Origin: Ktedonobacter sp. SOSP1-85
GTDB lineage: Bacteria; Chloroflexota; Ktedonobacteria; Ktedonobacterales; Ktedonobacteraceae
Assembly: GCF_016587415.1 (NCBI RefSeq)
Contig: NZ_BNJI01000002.1
Span: 744,001-808,000, forward strand
DNA length: 64,000 bases
Direction of reading: 5' to 3'
Position 1 is the first letter of the stretch, and every line of letters starts with the position of its first letter. A program made the translations under genes and the position numbers. The notes under the pieces are model-generated. The model did no database searches. It saw only the letters and a list, made by a program, of their open reading frames with translations, and was not told the DNA's origin. Positions 15,663 to 24,545 of this stretch are shown one piece after another.

Positions 15663-17024
15663 TTAAAATGGCGGCGTAATTTTCAGTAGCTTATTGATTG
15701 CGCCCGTAAACTGGTCCAGAGCTTGTTGTGGTGTGAATTGTCCAGCCAGAAGAGACTGGAAGGCAGACCCGGCCTGAGTCTCCAATTCAGAGGCTGAGCC
15801 GCTGAACCAGGCAATGGGATCAACGACCGCGTGAGCGGCTGCGTCGGCATAGTTCGACTGTGGTTGGAGCTGTTTATACTCTGTGCTATCGGTGATGGGC
15901 AGATAGGCGGGAATATGGCCTCCCTGAGCCCAGGTCAGGCTGTCTTTCAGCATAAAGGCGATAAACTCTAGCGCGGCCTTGCGCTGCGCCGGATCAACCT
16001 GTATCTGGTGTGGAAGGATGAACGCGTGTGAGTCAGCCTGGGCGCGATTCAGATCAAAGACTTTAGGGAGAGGTACCATGTTAAACTTCAGATCTTTCTG
16101 GGGTAAGAACGTGGAGACCTCCCACTCGCCATTCCAGTGAAAAGCGGCCTTCCCGCTACTAAAGGCCGCAACCGCGCCAGCATAATCTAGCGTGGAGGAT
16201 GCCACCTTCTCTTTTTGCGTGAGATCGGACATGAATTGGAGCGCCTGGATGGCCTTAGCATTGTCTATCGTTAATTGACGTCCATCCGCTGATAGTACCT
16301 CGCCTCCGAGCTGTGAATAGAGCGAATAGAAGACACGCCAGGGGGTAACATCCTGCGTATCAACCGCCAGGCCTAAATAATTGGTGATTTGCCTGGTACG
16401 CTTAAAGGCATCCATGACGGCCTCCGCCCCTTCCAGCGGCTTGAGCGTACCATCAGCGTTCAGCAAGCCAGCTTTTGCGCAAATATCCACGTTGTAATAC
16501 ATCACAAAGGGATGGGTATCCAGTGGAATCGCGTACAGCTTGCCGTTATACTGCGCCCGCTTCCAGATATCGGGGAGGAAACGATCTTCGGTAATGCCTA
16601 CCTTCGCTAACTCGTCCAGATCAAAAGGATCGAGCAGATTGTTTGCGGCATAGAGTGGTACCCGCGTCATATGCGAGACGCCCACATCGGGAGGACGCCC
16701 CCCCGCCGCGGCCATCGCCAGTTTGGTATAGTATGGCGCACCCCATGAAAGCGTGACCGCCTCCAACTGGACATCTGGACGGGACTTGCGGAAGTTATCT
16801 TCCATCTGCTCCATACGCACACCATCACCACCGCCGAACAGGTTCCAAAAGGTGAGACTGGCGCCTGCGCTGCCTGGAGTCGCGCAGGCATTAAGCGCCG
16901 CAAGTGCGGCACTCCCTCCGATACCTAGCGCGACCGCGCGCTCCAAAAAGTGGCGACGAGTCATGCCTTGCGCGGGTGTAGGCATTGTCGCACTCGGCAA
17001 CCGCCCATCCTGCTCTGAGAACAT
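15663..17024 (-). CDS. Sugar ABC transporter substrate-binding lipoprotein
   Basis: A 453-residue extracytoplasmic solute-binding protein (family 1). The N-terminus carries a Tat-like motif, TRRHFLERAVALGIGG, and a lipobox LNAC, so it is a lipoprotein on the outer face of the membrane. Typical family features follow: LTFWNLFGGGDGVRMEQM, then YAIPLDTHPFVMYYN and KAAFHWNGEWEVSTF. ATG at 17024 is chosen over one at 17063 because AGGAGG precedes it by nine bases. It heads the operon, and the promoter 400 bp upstream overlaps a LacI operator. The same operator stands before the GH51 gene, so arabinose-containing oligosaccharides are the likely ligand. Confidence 0.92.
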   Translation of the reverse strand: MFSEQDGRLPSATMPTPAQGMTRRHFLERAVALGIGGSAALAALNACATPGSAGASLTFWNLFGGGDGVRMEQMEDNFRKSRPDVQLEAVTLSWGAPYYTKLAMAAAGGRPPDVGVSHMTRVPLYAANNLLDPFDLDELAKVGITEDRFLPDIWKRAQYNGKLYAIPLDTHPFVMYYNVDICAKAGLLNADGTLKPLEGAEAVMDAFKRTRQITNYLGLAVDTQDVTPWRVFYSLYSQLGGEVLSADGRQLTIDNAKAIQALQFMSDLTQKEKVASSTLDYAGAVAAFSSGKAAFHWNGEWEVSTFLPQKDLKFNMVPLPKVFDLNRAQADSHAFILPHQIQVDPAQRKAALEFIAFMLKDSLTWAQGGHIPAYLPITDSTEYKQLQPQSNYADAAAHAVVDPIAWFSGSASELETQAGSAFQSLLAGQFTPQQALDQFTGAINKLLKITPPF

Positions 17025-17410
17025 AACTATTTCCCTCCTGAGGTCTTGCACAACGACGTACATGTGATCCTACATCAGACGATGATAAAACGATACTGAT
17101 GGAATATAAAAAAGCCTGGCTTCCATACGCCGTGCAAAATGCTTACACGGCGCTAGAGCACCAGGAGGATAGGCGTTAACGTTAGCCGAGCAATATATGT
17201 AACCCATGCAAGAGAGCTAGAATGTGCGTGCGCGCCAGGCTGGTAGTGGGAAAAGGCAGATACATATCCATAGAAAGGATGGCGAGGAAAAGATAATTTC
17301 ACAGCAGTGTGGCCTTTCTAGTTTTATCGTCTGCAATATCTGGTTATATATCAAGCCAGTGAATGAAACTAGGAAGAGATGCATCAGGATCAACACCTTT
17401 GTTAATTTAT
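17025..17410 (-). promoter_or_regulatory. Leader of the sugar ABC operon
   Basis: About 390 nt lie between the predicted transcription start and the binding-protein gene. It contains a nested hairpin: CGCCGTG/CACGGCG (17128-17134, 17146-17152) inside CCTGG/CCAGG (17116-17120, 17161-17165). It also has the palindromic TAACGTTA (17177-17184), of LacI-operator type. No gene was found. A role in control of the operon is possible but unproven. Confidence 0.35.
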
Positions 17411-17453
17411 TTGCAACGTTGCAAACATAACATATAAAATTTATGCTTGTCAA
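17411..17453 (-). promoter_or_regulatory. LacI-repressed promoter of the sugar ABC operon
   Basis: TTGACA (17448-17453 on the reverse strand) and TATGTT (17424-17429) are 18 bp apart. The perfect 14-bp palindrome TTGCAACGTTGCAA (17411-17424) starts at the edge of the -10 box and covers the start site. An identical palindrome occurs in the GH51 promoter at 18846, so both belong to one LacI regulon. Confidence 0.85.
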
Positions 17454-17518
17454 TAGTTTGCGCGCACATTTACAGTGATGAGGGAAAATGATGGATGGCA
17501 AGCTAAAAGTGAGGGGCC

Positions 17519-17599
17519 GACGCTACTAAAGTACGCGTCTACATATCAAGGTATGGGGCATCTCGTCCTTGATATGTAGACGCGTACTTTAGTAGCGTC
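17519..17599. repeat. Repeat A, copy 1: 81-bp palindromic element
   Basis: Two perfect 33-bp arms (17519-17551 and 17567-17599) beginning GACGCTACTAAAGTACGCGT flank a 15-nt loop. A second copy stands at 36209-36289 in the opposite orientation, judged by the loop. The right arm supplies the last codons and stop of the LacI gene at 17589. It may also act as that gene's terminator. Confidence 0.85.
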
Positions 17600-18623
17600 C
17601 GTCAGAGCTCTCGCGGATGACCAGGTGGCAAGGCACTTCAACGCGCTCAGGCGGCCCATTGCGTGTGCCATGGATACGACCAAGTAGGAAGGCAACCGCC
17701 AGGTCACCAATCCTTTCTTTGTCAGGCGCGATAGTCGTAAGCGCAGGGACGGCATAGCGACTATCTTCGATATCATCAAAGCCAACAACGGCGATATCTT
17801 CAGGCACGCGATAGCCTGCCTCATACACCACGCGCAAAACGCCTAGTGCCAGGTGATCGTTAAAGCAGAAAATTGCGTCGGGGGGCTCATCCAGCGACAG
17901 CAAATAACGCATGGCGCGCGCGCCAGTGCTGCGGCTATATACAGGCAGACCACGAATAATCAGGTGAGGATCTATGGGCAAGCCTGCCTGTGTGAGTGCT
18001 TCAGTATAGCCACGCAGGCGTAGGCGAGAGGTTTCGGTCTCATGTGCGTTTGTCTCCTGCATCCCAAGAGCCGCAATGCGTCGCCTACCTGTGGCAATGA
18101 GATGCTGGGTTGCCGTACGAGCAGCAGAGACATTATCGTAGGTGACGTGATCATAAGGCACATCATAGATACGATCACCCAGCAGCACCACGGGGACCGA
18201 GCCTACGCGCGGCTGGAGATCTTCTGGCTCCAGGGCCAGGGGGCTCAGAATAACCCCATCAATCAAATGAGGAGTTAAGCCCTTGAGCACGGCTCGCTCG
18301 TTGTCGCGTTTCCCCTGTGTATGATCGATAAGCACGGTATAAGAGCGTGTCGCGGCTGCGCTAATAATCGCATTGGCGATCTCGGAGAAATAGACATTAC
18401 TGATGTCAGGAATAGCAAAGGCCAGTAGTTGCGAATGGCCTTTACGTAAGTAGCGGGCGGAGAGGTTTGGCTGATATTGCAGTTCTTCGATGGCTGCCTT
18501 GACGCGCTCACGCACTTCAGCAGTGACGTAGGGGTAATCATTGACGACATTTGAGACAGTGCGGATTGAAACCCCAGCTTTGAGGGCAACATCCTTTAAT
18601 GTGGCAACCAAGGAGCATCCCAT
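17589..18623 (-). CDS. LacI family transcriptional regulator of the arabinoside locus
   Basis: A 344-residue LacI/GalR protein. ATLKDVALKAGVSIRTVSNV is the helix-turn-helix, YQPNLSARYLRKG is the hinge region, and the sugar-binding core contains FAIPDISNVYFSEIANAI and PEDIAVVGFDDIEDSRYAVP. It sits between the sugar ABC operon and the GH51 gene, and both of those carry TTGCAACGTTGCAA at their promoters, which makes this protein the best candidate to bind it. The inducer is presumably arabinose or an arabino-oligosaccharide. Its last codons lie in repeat A. No strong ribosome-binding site precedes the ATG at 18623; TTG at 18608 is a possible alternative start. Confidence 0.9.
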   Translation of the reverse strand: MGCSLVATLKDVALKAGVSIRTVSNVVNDYPYVTAEVRERVKAAIEELQYQPNLSARYLRKGHSQLLAFAIPDISNVYFSEIANAIISAAATRSYTVLIDHTQGKRDNERAVLKGLTPHLIDGVILSPLALEPEDLQPRVGSVPVVLLGDRIYDVPYDHVTYDNVSAARTATQHLIATGRRRIAALGMQETNAHETETSRLRLRGYTEALTQAGLPIDPHLIIRGLPVYSRSTGARAMRYLLSLDEPPDAIFCFNDHLALGVLRVVYEAGYRVPEDIAVVGFDDIEDSRYAVPALTTIAPDKERIGDLAVAFLLGRIHGTRNGPPERVEVPCHLVIRESSDGRY

Positions 18624-18658
18624 TCTTTAATTTCAGCGAATTTCAGCGAACTTCTTCT

Positions 18659-18728
18659 CCGAAAACCCTGAGCGCGCTTGTCCCCGAATGGGGGGAGCGC
18701 TAGTCACGAGAGTGACGTTGGGTTTCGG
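18659..18728. repeat. Repeat B, copy 1: three-way-junction palindromic element
   Basis: An outer stem CCGAAAACCC/GGGTTTCGG encloses two hairpins: AGCGC...TCCCC-gaat-GGGG...GCGCT and GTCAC-gaga-GTGAC. The copy at 38486-38553 has the same layout with paired base changes in the outer stem and first hairpin. It lies between the LacI and GH51 genes. Confidence 0.75.
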
Positions 18729-18813
18729 AATAAGATTGAAGAACCCTGCCGCAAATAGTAGCACCTTAACTGTGCAATTGTCAACAGAAATACATCTTAC
18801 GATGGCACAGCTA

Positions 18814-18859
18814 TTGACAAAAGGCAAATGGATAGGGTACGTTATTTGCAACGTTGCAA
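18814..18859 (+). promoter_or_regulatory. LacI-repressed promoter of the GH51 gene
   Basis: TTGACA (18814-18819) and TACGTT (18838-18843) are 18 bp apart. TTGCAACGTTGCAA (18846-18859) follows two bases later over the start site. The layout is almost the same as at the sugar ABC promoter (17411-17453). Confidence 0.85.
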
Positions 18860-18909
18860 AGACGATTGCAAAGCAGTAGTGACTGTATAGCGCTAGAAGG
18901 AGCTAGTTC

Positions 18910-20397
18910 TTGGCAAAGATACATGTTGATATGGCTCGCAGCCTTGGTACTGTCGATCGTAAGATCTTTGGAGGTTTCGTTGAGCATTTAGGGCGCTGTA
19001 TATATGGGGGCATCTATGAGGAAGGCTCTCCATTGAGTGATGAGCAGGGGTTCCGCAAAGATGTCATGGCGGCGGTACGTGGTCTCCAGACTCCCGTCTT
19101 ACGCTGGCCCGGTGGCAACTTTGTGAGCGGATATCATTGGGCTGATGGTATTGGGCCCGTTGAGAAGCGGCCGCGCCAATTGGAGCTAGCCTGGCATTCG
19201 GTGGAGTCTAATCGCTTCGGTACCGATGAATTTATGGAGTACTGTCGGGTACTGGGGGTTGAACCCTATCTGTGCGTCAATATGGGCTCGGGGACGATGG
19301 ACGAGGCGCGGGCCTGGGTCGAGTACTGTAACGGTACCGGTGATACCTATTGGGCGAACCTGCGGCGGCAAAATGGACATGAGGAGCCGTACAACGTTAA
19401 ATACTGGGGACTGGGAAACGAGGTGTATGGCGCCTGGCAGATAGGTCATCTCAGCCCAGAGGATTATGTCAAAAAGGCCATTGAGTTTGCCAAGGTCATG
19501 AAATGGACCGACCCGAGTATTCAACTGGTGGGTTGTGGCGAACAGGGATGGAACGCGTGGGATCGCGTTGTGATCGAGGGATTGGCTCCCTGGATAGATT
19601 ACTATAGCATTCATCTGTATACCGGCAGCGCCAACCACTATAGCAATGTATTTGCGCCTGCGCTCGCCGATTTGGCAATTAAGAGCAGCCAGGCTCTCAT
19701 CGAAGCCGCACGCTTCACGCAGAAGATTGAGCATCCTATTTATATCGCATACGATGAATGGAATGTCTGGTATCGCCAGAGGACAGCCGAGAGTCGGCTG
19801 GAGGAGCAATACACGCTCTCCGATGCCCTGGCTATTGGCGTCTATCTCAATACCTTCATTCGACATAGCAATGTGGTCAAGATGGCGAACCTGGCTCAGC
19901 TTGTGAATGTGATTGCGCCTATTTTTACCAGCCCCGAAGGCCTCTTCTTGCAAACAATTTATCATCCTCTACGCCTGTATGCTGAACAGACGCAGGAGAT
20001 TGCACTGGATGTGTATGTCGATAGCGAGCAGATGGCCTTGGCCGCTGAGCAGCAGCAATCGCCCTGGGGGCAGCAATTTGCCGATATAGGGCCTTTTCAA
20101 CTACTGGATGTGACCGCGACACGTGATGAAGCTGGCAAAGTGCTCACCCTGGCTGTGGTCAATCGCGATAGCGAGCGGGCACATGAGACAACAATCAAAC
20201 TGGCCGAAGAGACCACCATCACTGAGTTCACAGCATATGAAGTGAACGGGCCTGAGGTCGATAGCCTGAACTCGTTCACGGAACAGGCGGTGGTTGCCGC
20301 GCAGGAGCGTGTACTGGAGGCTCCTGGGTCCGTGCGAACGCTGAGCTATACATTTCCGGCGCATTCGTTGACCGTGTTGCGCTTGCAACTTGCGTAG
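18910..20397 (+). CDS. GH51 alpha-L-arabinofuranosidase
   Basis: A 495-residue intracellular enzyme of the usual family length. The start is TTG at 18910, seven bases after AAGGAG. The N-terminus GTVDRKIFGGFVEHLGRCIY and PVLRWPGGNFVSGYHW near residue 62 are GH51 hallmarks. GLGNEVYG (about 168-174) gives the acid/base Glu171, and YDEWNVWY (about 281-288) the nucleophile Glu283. It releases L-arabinofuranose from arabinan or arabinoxylan oligosaccharides. There is no signal peptide, so it works on sugars brought in by the ABC importer on the other side of the LacI gene. Its promoter has the same operator as that importer. Confidence 0.95.
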   Translation: MAKIHVDMARSLGTVDRKIFGGFVEHLGRCIYGGIYEEGSPLSDEQGFRKDVMAAVRGLQTPVLRWPGGNFVSGYHWADGIGPVEKRPRQLELAWHSVESNRFGTDEFMEYCRVLGVEPYLCVNMGSGTMDEARAWVEYCNGTGDTYWANLRRQNGHEEPYNVKYWGLGNEVYGAWQIGHLSPEDYVKKAIEFAKVMKWTDPSIQLVGCGEQGWNAWDRVVIEGLAPWIDYYSIHLYTGSANHYSNVFAPALADLAIKSSQALIEAARFTQKIEHPIYIAYDEWNVWYRQRTAESRLEEQYTLSDALAIGVYLNTFIRHSNVVKMANLAQLVNVIAPIFTSPEGLFLQTIYHPLRLYAEQTQEIALDVYVDSEQMALAAEQQQSPWGQQFADIGPFQLLDVTATRDEAGKVLTLAVVNRDSERAHETTIKLAEETTITEFTAYEVNGPEVDSLNSFTEQAVVAAQERVLEAPGSVRTLSYTFPAHSLTVLRLQLA

Positions 20398-20448
20398 GTA
20401 GAGAGCAACTTATGGTTGGCCTACTTTAGAAGAGTACCTGAAGAGAAG

Positions 20449-20494
20449 AAAGAAGGTTCGCAAGCGGGGTTGCCCCCGCTTGCGAACCTTCTTT
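20449..20494. terminator. Bidirectional terminator between GH51 and a small gene
   Basis: Perfect 21-bp arms beginning AAAGAAGGTTCGCAAGCGGG flank a 4-nt TTGC loop. The arms have A/T-rich outer ends that supply CTTT in both directions. The element lies 51 bases past the GH51 stop and 11 bases from the stop of the convergent small gene. Confidence 0.85.
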
Positions 20495-20504
20495 GTTGAA
20501 GCAT

Positions 20505-20612
20505 CTAGGCTTGAGTACGGCTGGCAGCTTTCTTCTCGCGCTGGGCTTCTTTTTTTTGCTTATTTGATTTGGGTGCAGCTTTCTGCACTTTCTTCTGTTC
20601 TTTGTTTGCCAT
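20505..20612 (-). CDS. Small Lys/Ala-rich basic protein, 35 residues
   Basis: The reverse strand reads ATG to TAG as MANKEQKKVQKAAPKSNKQK and then KEAQREKKAASRTQA. It is strongly basic, lacks hydrophobic residues and resembles nucleic-acid-binding tails or small Lys-rich proteins of other bacteria. GAAGGGAAG lies about ten bases before the start. A perfect terminator follows the stop, which supports a real transcript. I recognise no family; role unknown. Confidence 0.6.
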   Translation of the reverse strand: MANKEQKKVQKAAPKSNKQKKEAQREKKAASRTQA

Positions 20613-20973
20613 GAAAAGGACTTCCCTTCTTTTTCTAGCGAAAACCATACGCAGTTGCAATGGACATGCTGTTGTTCAATTCTTTCGGAGTCTTATCTTC
20701 CTCTATCTAGTCTATCATAGGCTGTATAGAGGAAGTGTTGAGTTTGAGAACCAAAAAGAGAAGCGTTTCCAACCTCAGCATTCTCAGTCAAGGTTTTTTA
20801 CTCTCAATGGATCATAATTAAGCGCACTCTTTTAAGTATATCAATCAAGGTGTTCATCTCTCCCTTTTGTCCTCATCTGATTTTATTTCTGGATCGTGTA
20901 CTAATTGATAGATGAACATTTACATACATCTATCAGATATTGTTAAGATTTTCCATATCGAGAGGTGAAAAGT
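20613..20973. other. Intergenic region between the small basic gene and the GlsB-like gene
   Basis: AT-rich, without a plausible gene. It holds one 10-bp inverted repeat, CTTCCTCTAT (20697-20706) and ATAGAGGAAG (20726-20735), that may mark an operator or the promoter region of either flanking gene. Confidence 0.4.
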
Positions 20974-21261
20974 ATGCACTTGATTCTTGCTGCAGCACTC
21001 AACCCTGGCGGTATTATTGCGTGGATCGTTATTGGTCTGGTGGCTGGCTGGTTGGCTGGCGTGGTTATGCCAGGCAAAGGCTATGGCCTTATCGGTGACC
21101 TCGTCCTGGGTCTAGTAGGCGCTTTGCTCGGTGGCTTCATTGTTGGCCTGCTGGCACCCGATGCAACCTTTGGTTTCTGGGGAAGTCTGCTCGTTGCTCT
21201 GATTGGTGCCTGTATCCTTGTCGCGATCTTGCACGCCGTGACAGGACGAAGAGCGCTCTAA
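20974..21261 (+). CDS. GlsB/YeaQ/YmgE family stress-response membrane protein
   Basis: A 95-residue glycine-rich membrane protein with three helices. IAWIVIGLVAGWLAGVVMPG is the family signature, followed by GLIGDLVLGLVGALLGGFIV. Relatives are induced by acid, envelope or osmotic stress; their biochemical role is unknown. ATG at 20974 is preferred because GAGAGG lies eight bases upstream; an in-frame GTG is at 20965. The gene stands alone and ends at a very long hairpin. Confidence 0.9.
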   Translation: MHLILAAALNPGGIIAWIVIGLVAGWLAGVVMPGKGYGLIGDLVLGLVGALLGGFIVGLLAPDATFGFWGSLLVALIGACILVAILHAVTGRRAL

Positions 21262-21268
21262 ACAATAA

Positions 21269-21343
21269 GTTGCTTATAAAAAGCAGAGAAGGACCGAAAC
21301 GAGCTTCGCCCGTTTCGGTCCTTCTCTGCTTTTTATAAGCAAC
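21269..21343. terminator. Perfect 33-bp inverted repeat after the GlsB-like gene
   Basis: Arms 21269-21301 and 21311-21343 begin GTTGCTTATAAAAAGCAGAG and pair without mismatch around a 9-nt loop. It starts eight bases after the stop codon. The TTTTTATAAGC right end could serve as an intrinsic terminator. Confidence 0.75.
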
Positions 21344-21658
21344 CAAATTTTACCAATATGTGTATTTATTGGGCATTGTGTACAAATATGTGTCGTAAAT
21401 TTCTTATCTTTCGCCTGTGTCTTCTTGTTGGAAGAGCTCTTATACTGTAGAGACAAGATGGGTTGCTTGCTTTCCTGGCTAACTTTTATAGAGACATCAG
21501 AGACATTTTTCTCGACTCACCTGGCAAACACTTATCTTTTCTGTGAGAAGCGGAGAGCGTTTAAATCGCCAATGATGTCGATGGATCTCTTCCTCCTCCG
21601 CTTGAGGGATGGTCTGTATACGTGCAAACCCGTATACCGGCCATCTCTTTTTTTAGAA

Positions 21659-21727
21659 AATACGAAGTGTGGTGTGAGATGCCAGGTTGCCTGCGGTAAC
21701 CTGGCATCTCACACCACACTTCGTATT
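21659..21727. repeat. Perfect 30-bp inverted repeat in an otherwise empty spacer
   Basis: Arms 21659-21688 and 21698-21727 (outer end AATACGAAGTGTGGTGTGAG) flank a 9-nt loop. It is not next to a stop codon: it lies about 400 bases after the GlsB-like gene and 120 bases before the LuxR gene. A smaller hairpin GTATACG...CCGTATAC precedes it at about 21616-21637. The open frame at 21425-21766 runs through it and is not believed to be a gene. Confidence 0.75.
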
Positions 21728-21845
21728 TATATCGACAAGAGAAGACTCCATATTTTCGAGAATTAAATGGCCCTCGCTTGAGCTTAGTAAGAAAGCAGGG
21801 TAGAATAGGGGGAAGACAATCTGTGACCAGAGCAGGAGAACAAGC

Positions 21846-24506
21846 ATGTACACATTCGCAATTCCCCCCACCCTTTTTCTCGGACGCGAGCAGGAAATCG
21901 CCGAGATTAGCGCGCTGTTGGACAATCCATCCTGCCGTTTATTGACACTCGTCGGCCCGGGTGGGATTGGTAAGACGCGCCTGGCAATGGAAGTTGCCAC
22001 CCATAAACGCGCTTTGTTCTCCGATGGCGTCTATTTTGTGCCGCTCGCTGCGCTGAACCAGGCCGATGAACTGCTCACGGCAATCGCCGAAGCTATGCCG
22101 TTTCGTTTTCAGCAGGACCAGCGCAGCCCGCGCGAGCAGTTTTTTGCCTATTTGCGCGAGAAGCAGGCGCAGCGTCTCCTCCTGGTGCTGGATGATGTTG
22201 AGCGGCTCCTGGACGGCATGGACCTCATTTCCGACATCCTGGCAGCTACGACCAACCTAAAAATTCTCGTTACCTCTCGCGAGACACTTAACTTGCAGGA
22301 AGAATGGGTCCGGCAGATTGGGGGCCTGACCTATCCTGGGCGAGCAGAGGGCGATCCGCTTAGGGAGTATAGCGCGATACAGTTGTTTCTAGACCGGGCG
22401 CGACGCATACGCGGTGACTTCGACCTGGCTGAAGACCGCAAGAGCGTGGTGGACATCTGCCGCCTCGTCGAAGGGATGCCGCTGGCTATCGAGCTAGCGG
22501 CTGGCTGGTTGAAGACACTCCAACCTGCCGATATCGCCCAGGAAATCCAACACAATCTAAATTTGCTCGCGACCCGTTCGCGCAATCTGCCAGAACGGCA
22601 CCGTAGTATCCGCATTGTGTTCAGTCATTCCTGGCAGCTTATGACGGAACACGAGCGTGATGTCTTCCAGAGGATATCCATCTTTCGCGGCGGCTTCACA
22701 CGCGAGGCTGCACAGATTGTGACCGGAGCCTCCCTCGATACGCTGGCCAGTCTGATTGATCAATCGATGATTCGTTTGAATGCAGCGGGGCGCTATGATG
22801 TCCATGAATTGCTGCGGCAGTACGGCGCGGAACAACTGGAGGCCGCGGGCCAGACAGAGGCTATACAGCAAGCGCACATCGATTATTATCTCGGACAACT
22901 TCACAGGCTTGAGCGCGACATTAAAGCCCAACAGCAAATCACCGCGCTCGACACCATCGCCACAGACTTTGAGAATATGCGTCACGCCTGGCACCTGGCC
23001 ATACAGCAAAAGCAGCTTGTAGTCCTTTCCCGGGCCGCCGAAAGCCTGCATTTGTTCGCCGATATGCGCGGGCGATATCACGAAATTATGGCACTGCTAC
23101 GGACAGCAGTCGAGCAGTTCCCATCTTCCCCCTCACAAGAGCAGCTAGCCATGCGCTGCCGCGTCCAGGCGCGACTGGCACGCCTGATCTTACTGAGTCA
23201 CCTGCGCATATATGAAGGTTTACGCGCCCAGATCGACAACTGCCTGGCAACGGCACGTGCGCGACAGAACCAGGCGGAAATTGGCTTCTGCTTACTGGTC
23301 TCGGGTATTCATATCGTTTCTGAAGTACAGAATGAAGAAACCTATGCCTATCCCAGAGCTGCGGCGCTCTTTCGGGAATCTGCCACTGTATTTGAGGCAC
23401 TTGGCGATACTTTTTACCGGGCAGAGGCGCTGGCCTGGTTAGCATGTAATACGCTAGAGATCTATAATAAAGAGCAACTTTCGAGCCAGGAACTCCTCAA
23501 GCAAAGCCTCAAGCTGAGGCGGGAGATCGGGGATTCCAATGGCATAGCCTGGATTTCCCTCAACCTGACCGAGGTCGCGCTTGCAAAACTAGATTACATC
23601 GCCTATGAGCATTATGCGCGTGAGGCCCTTGCGTTGATGCGTGAGATCGGCAGCGTCAAAGGCATCCTGCAAGCGATGTTCAAGCTAGCCCTGGCAAGCC
23701 TCTTGAAGGGCGACCTGGAGGAAGCCTTAGCACTCGCAGAGGATATGCGTGACCTGGCCGAGAAAACCAACAGCCAGGATGGTTCAATCTCGGCAGCGGA
23801 CATCCTGGCCTTTCTGTACTGTGTAATGAATGAAACATATACAGAAACCTCGGTGCTAGTTCCTGCAAGTCAGACGACATCGCAGGAGCTATTCTTCAAC
23901 AGTCACGGCGATCTGGATATATGCTGGGGGCAAACGATAGTGGACTGCGAGCGGGGCCAATATGCATCCGCCAGGCAGCGCTATGCCTCTTTATTCTGGG
24001 GACGCCATGACGATCCCGGTCCCGCAAGCATCTGCCTGGCGCTCGAAACCGTCGCACTCGCCAATGAGGGCATACCAGAAAAAGCGGTTGAACTGCTGGG
24101 ACTGGCTTTTCATCAGCCCGCCTGGGCGAACGGCTGGCTCCATCGCTGGCCTCTACTCAAACGCCTGCGTGCCGACCTGAGACAGCGACTGGGCGAGGAG
24201 GCATATCAAGCAGCCTGTGAACACGGCCGCTCCTACGACCTGGAAACGACGATCCAGTCGATCCTGGGCGAAGAAGATGACGCACCCCGCGAGACCGCTA
24301 AACAGGCGCTCCTCGAACCGCTGAGCGGGCGTGAAGTAGAGGTCCTGGGTTTGATTGCCGAGGGCTTTTCCAACAACGAGATTGCCCGCCGCCTGGTGCT
24401 TTCGGTAGGCACCGTCAAAGTCCATACCCGCAACATCTACGGCAAGCTGGGCGTAGGCAGCCGCACCCAGGCCCTCGCCCAGGCCACCAGGCTCAATCTC
24501 CTCTAG
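21846..24506 (+). CDS. LuxR family regulator with N-terminal NB-ARC/AAA ATPase (886 residues)
   Basis: The N-terminus holds a STAND-type ATPase: Walker A GPGGIGKT at 37-44, Walker B LLLVLDD at 111-117, the sensor region ILVTSRETL, and MPLAIELAAGWL, typical of NB-ARC-like domains. A long helical middle (about 340-800) looks like TPR repeats. The C-terminus SGREVEVLGLIAEGFSNNEI and VGTVKVHTRNIYGKLGV form the LuxR/GerE helix-turn-helix (about 820-886). Such proteins switch on target promoters after binding a ligand in the TPR part and ATP in the ATPase. Unlike the other two large LuxR proteins here it lacks the extra N-terminal domain. The target is not obvious from neighbours. Confidence 0.92.
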   Translation: MYTFAIPPTLFLGREQEIAEISALLDNPSCRLLTLVGPGGIGKTRLAMEVATHKRALFSDGVYFVPLAALNQADELLTAIAEAMPFRFQQDQRSPREQFFAYLREKQAQRLLLVLDDVERLLDGMDLISDILAATTNLKILVTSRETLNLQEEWVRQIGGLTYPGRAEGDPLREYSAIQLFLDRARRIRGDFDLAEDRKSVVDICRLVEGMPLAIELAAGWLKTLQPADIAQEIQHNLNLLATRSRNLPERHRSIRIVFSHSWQLMTEHERDVFQRISIFRGGFTREAAQIVTGASLDTLASLIDQSMIRLNAAGRYDVHELLRQYGAEQLEAAGQTEAIQQAHIDYYLGQLHRLERDIKAQQQITALDTIATDFENMRHAWHLAIQQKQLVVLSRAAESLHLFADMRGRYHEIMALLRTAVEQFPSSPSQEQLAMRCRVQARLARLILLSHLRIYEGLRAQIDNCLATARARQNQAEIGFCLLVSGIHIVSEVQNEETYAYPRAAALFRESATVFEALGDTFYRAEALAWLACNTLEIYNKEQLSSQELLKQSLKLRREIGDSNGIAWISLNLTEVALAKLDYIAYEHYAREALALMREIGSVKGILQAMFKLALASLLKGDLEEALALAEDMRDLAEKTNSQDGSISAADILAFLYCVMNETYTETSVLVPASQTTSQELFFNSHGDLDICWGQTIVDCERGQYASARQRYASLFWGRHDDPGPASICLALETVALANEGIPEKAVELLGLAFHQPAWANGWLHRWPLLKRLRADLRQRLGEEAYQAACEHGRSYDLETTIQSILGEEDDAPRETAKQALLEPLSGREVEVLGLIAEGFSNNEIARRLVLSVGTVKVHTRNIYGKLGVGSRTQALAQATRLNLL

Positions 24507-24545
24507 GGTATTTAGCAGCGCGGCCCCAGCAGCGTCGTCCCCAGG

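Noticed and set aside
21425..21766. Forward frame of 113 codons
   Set aside because: It reads through both arms of a perfect hairpin, lacks a ribosome-binding site and has no recognisable family.
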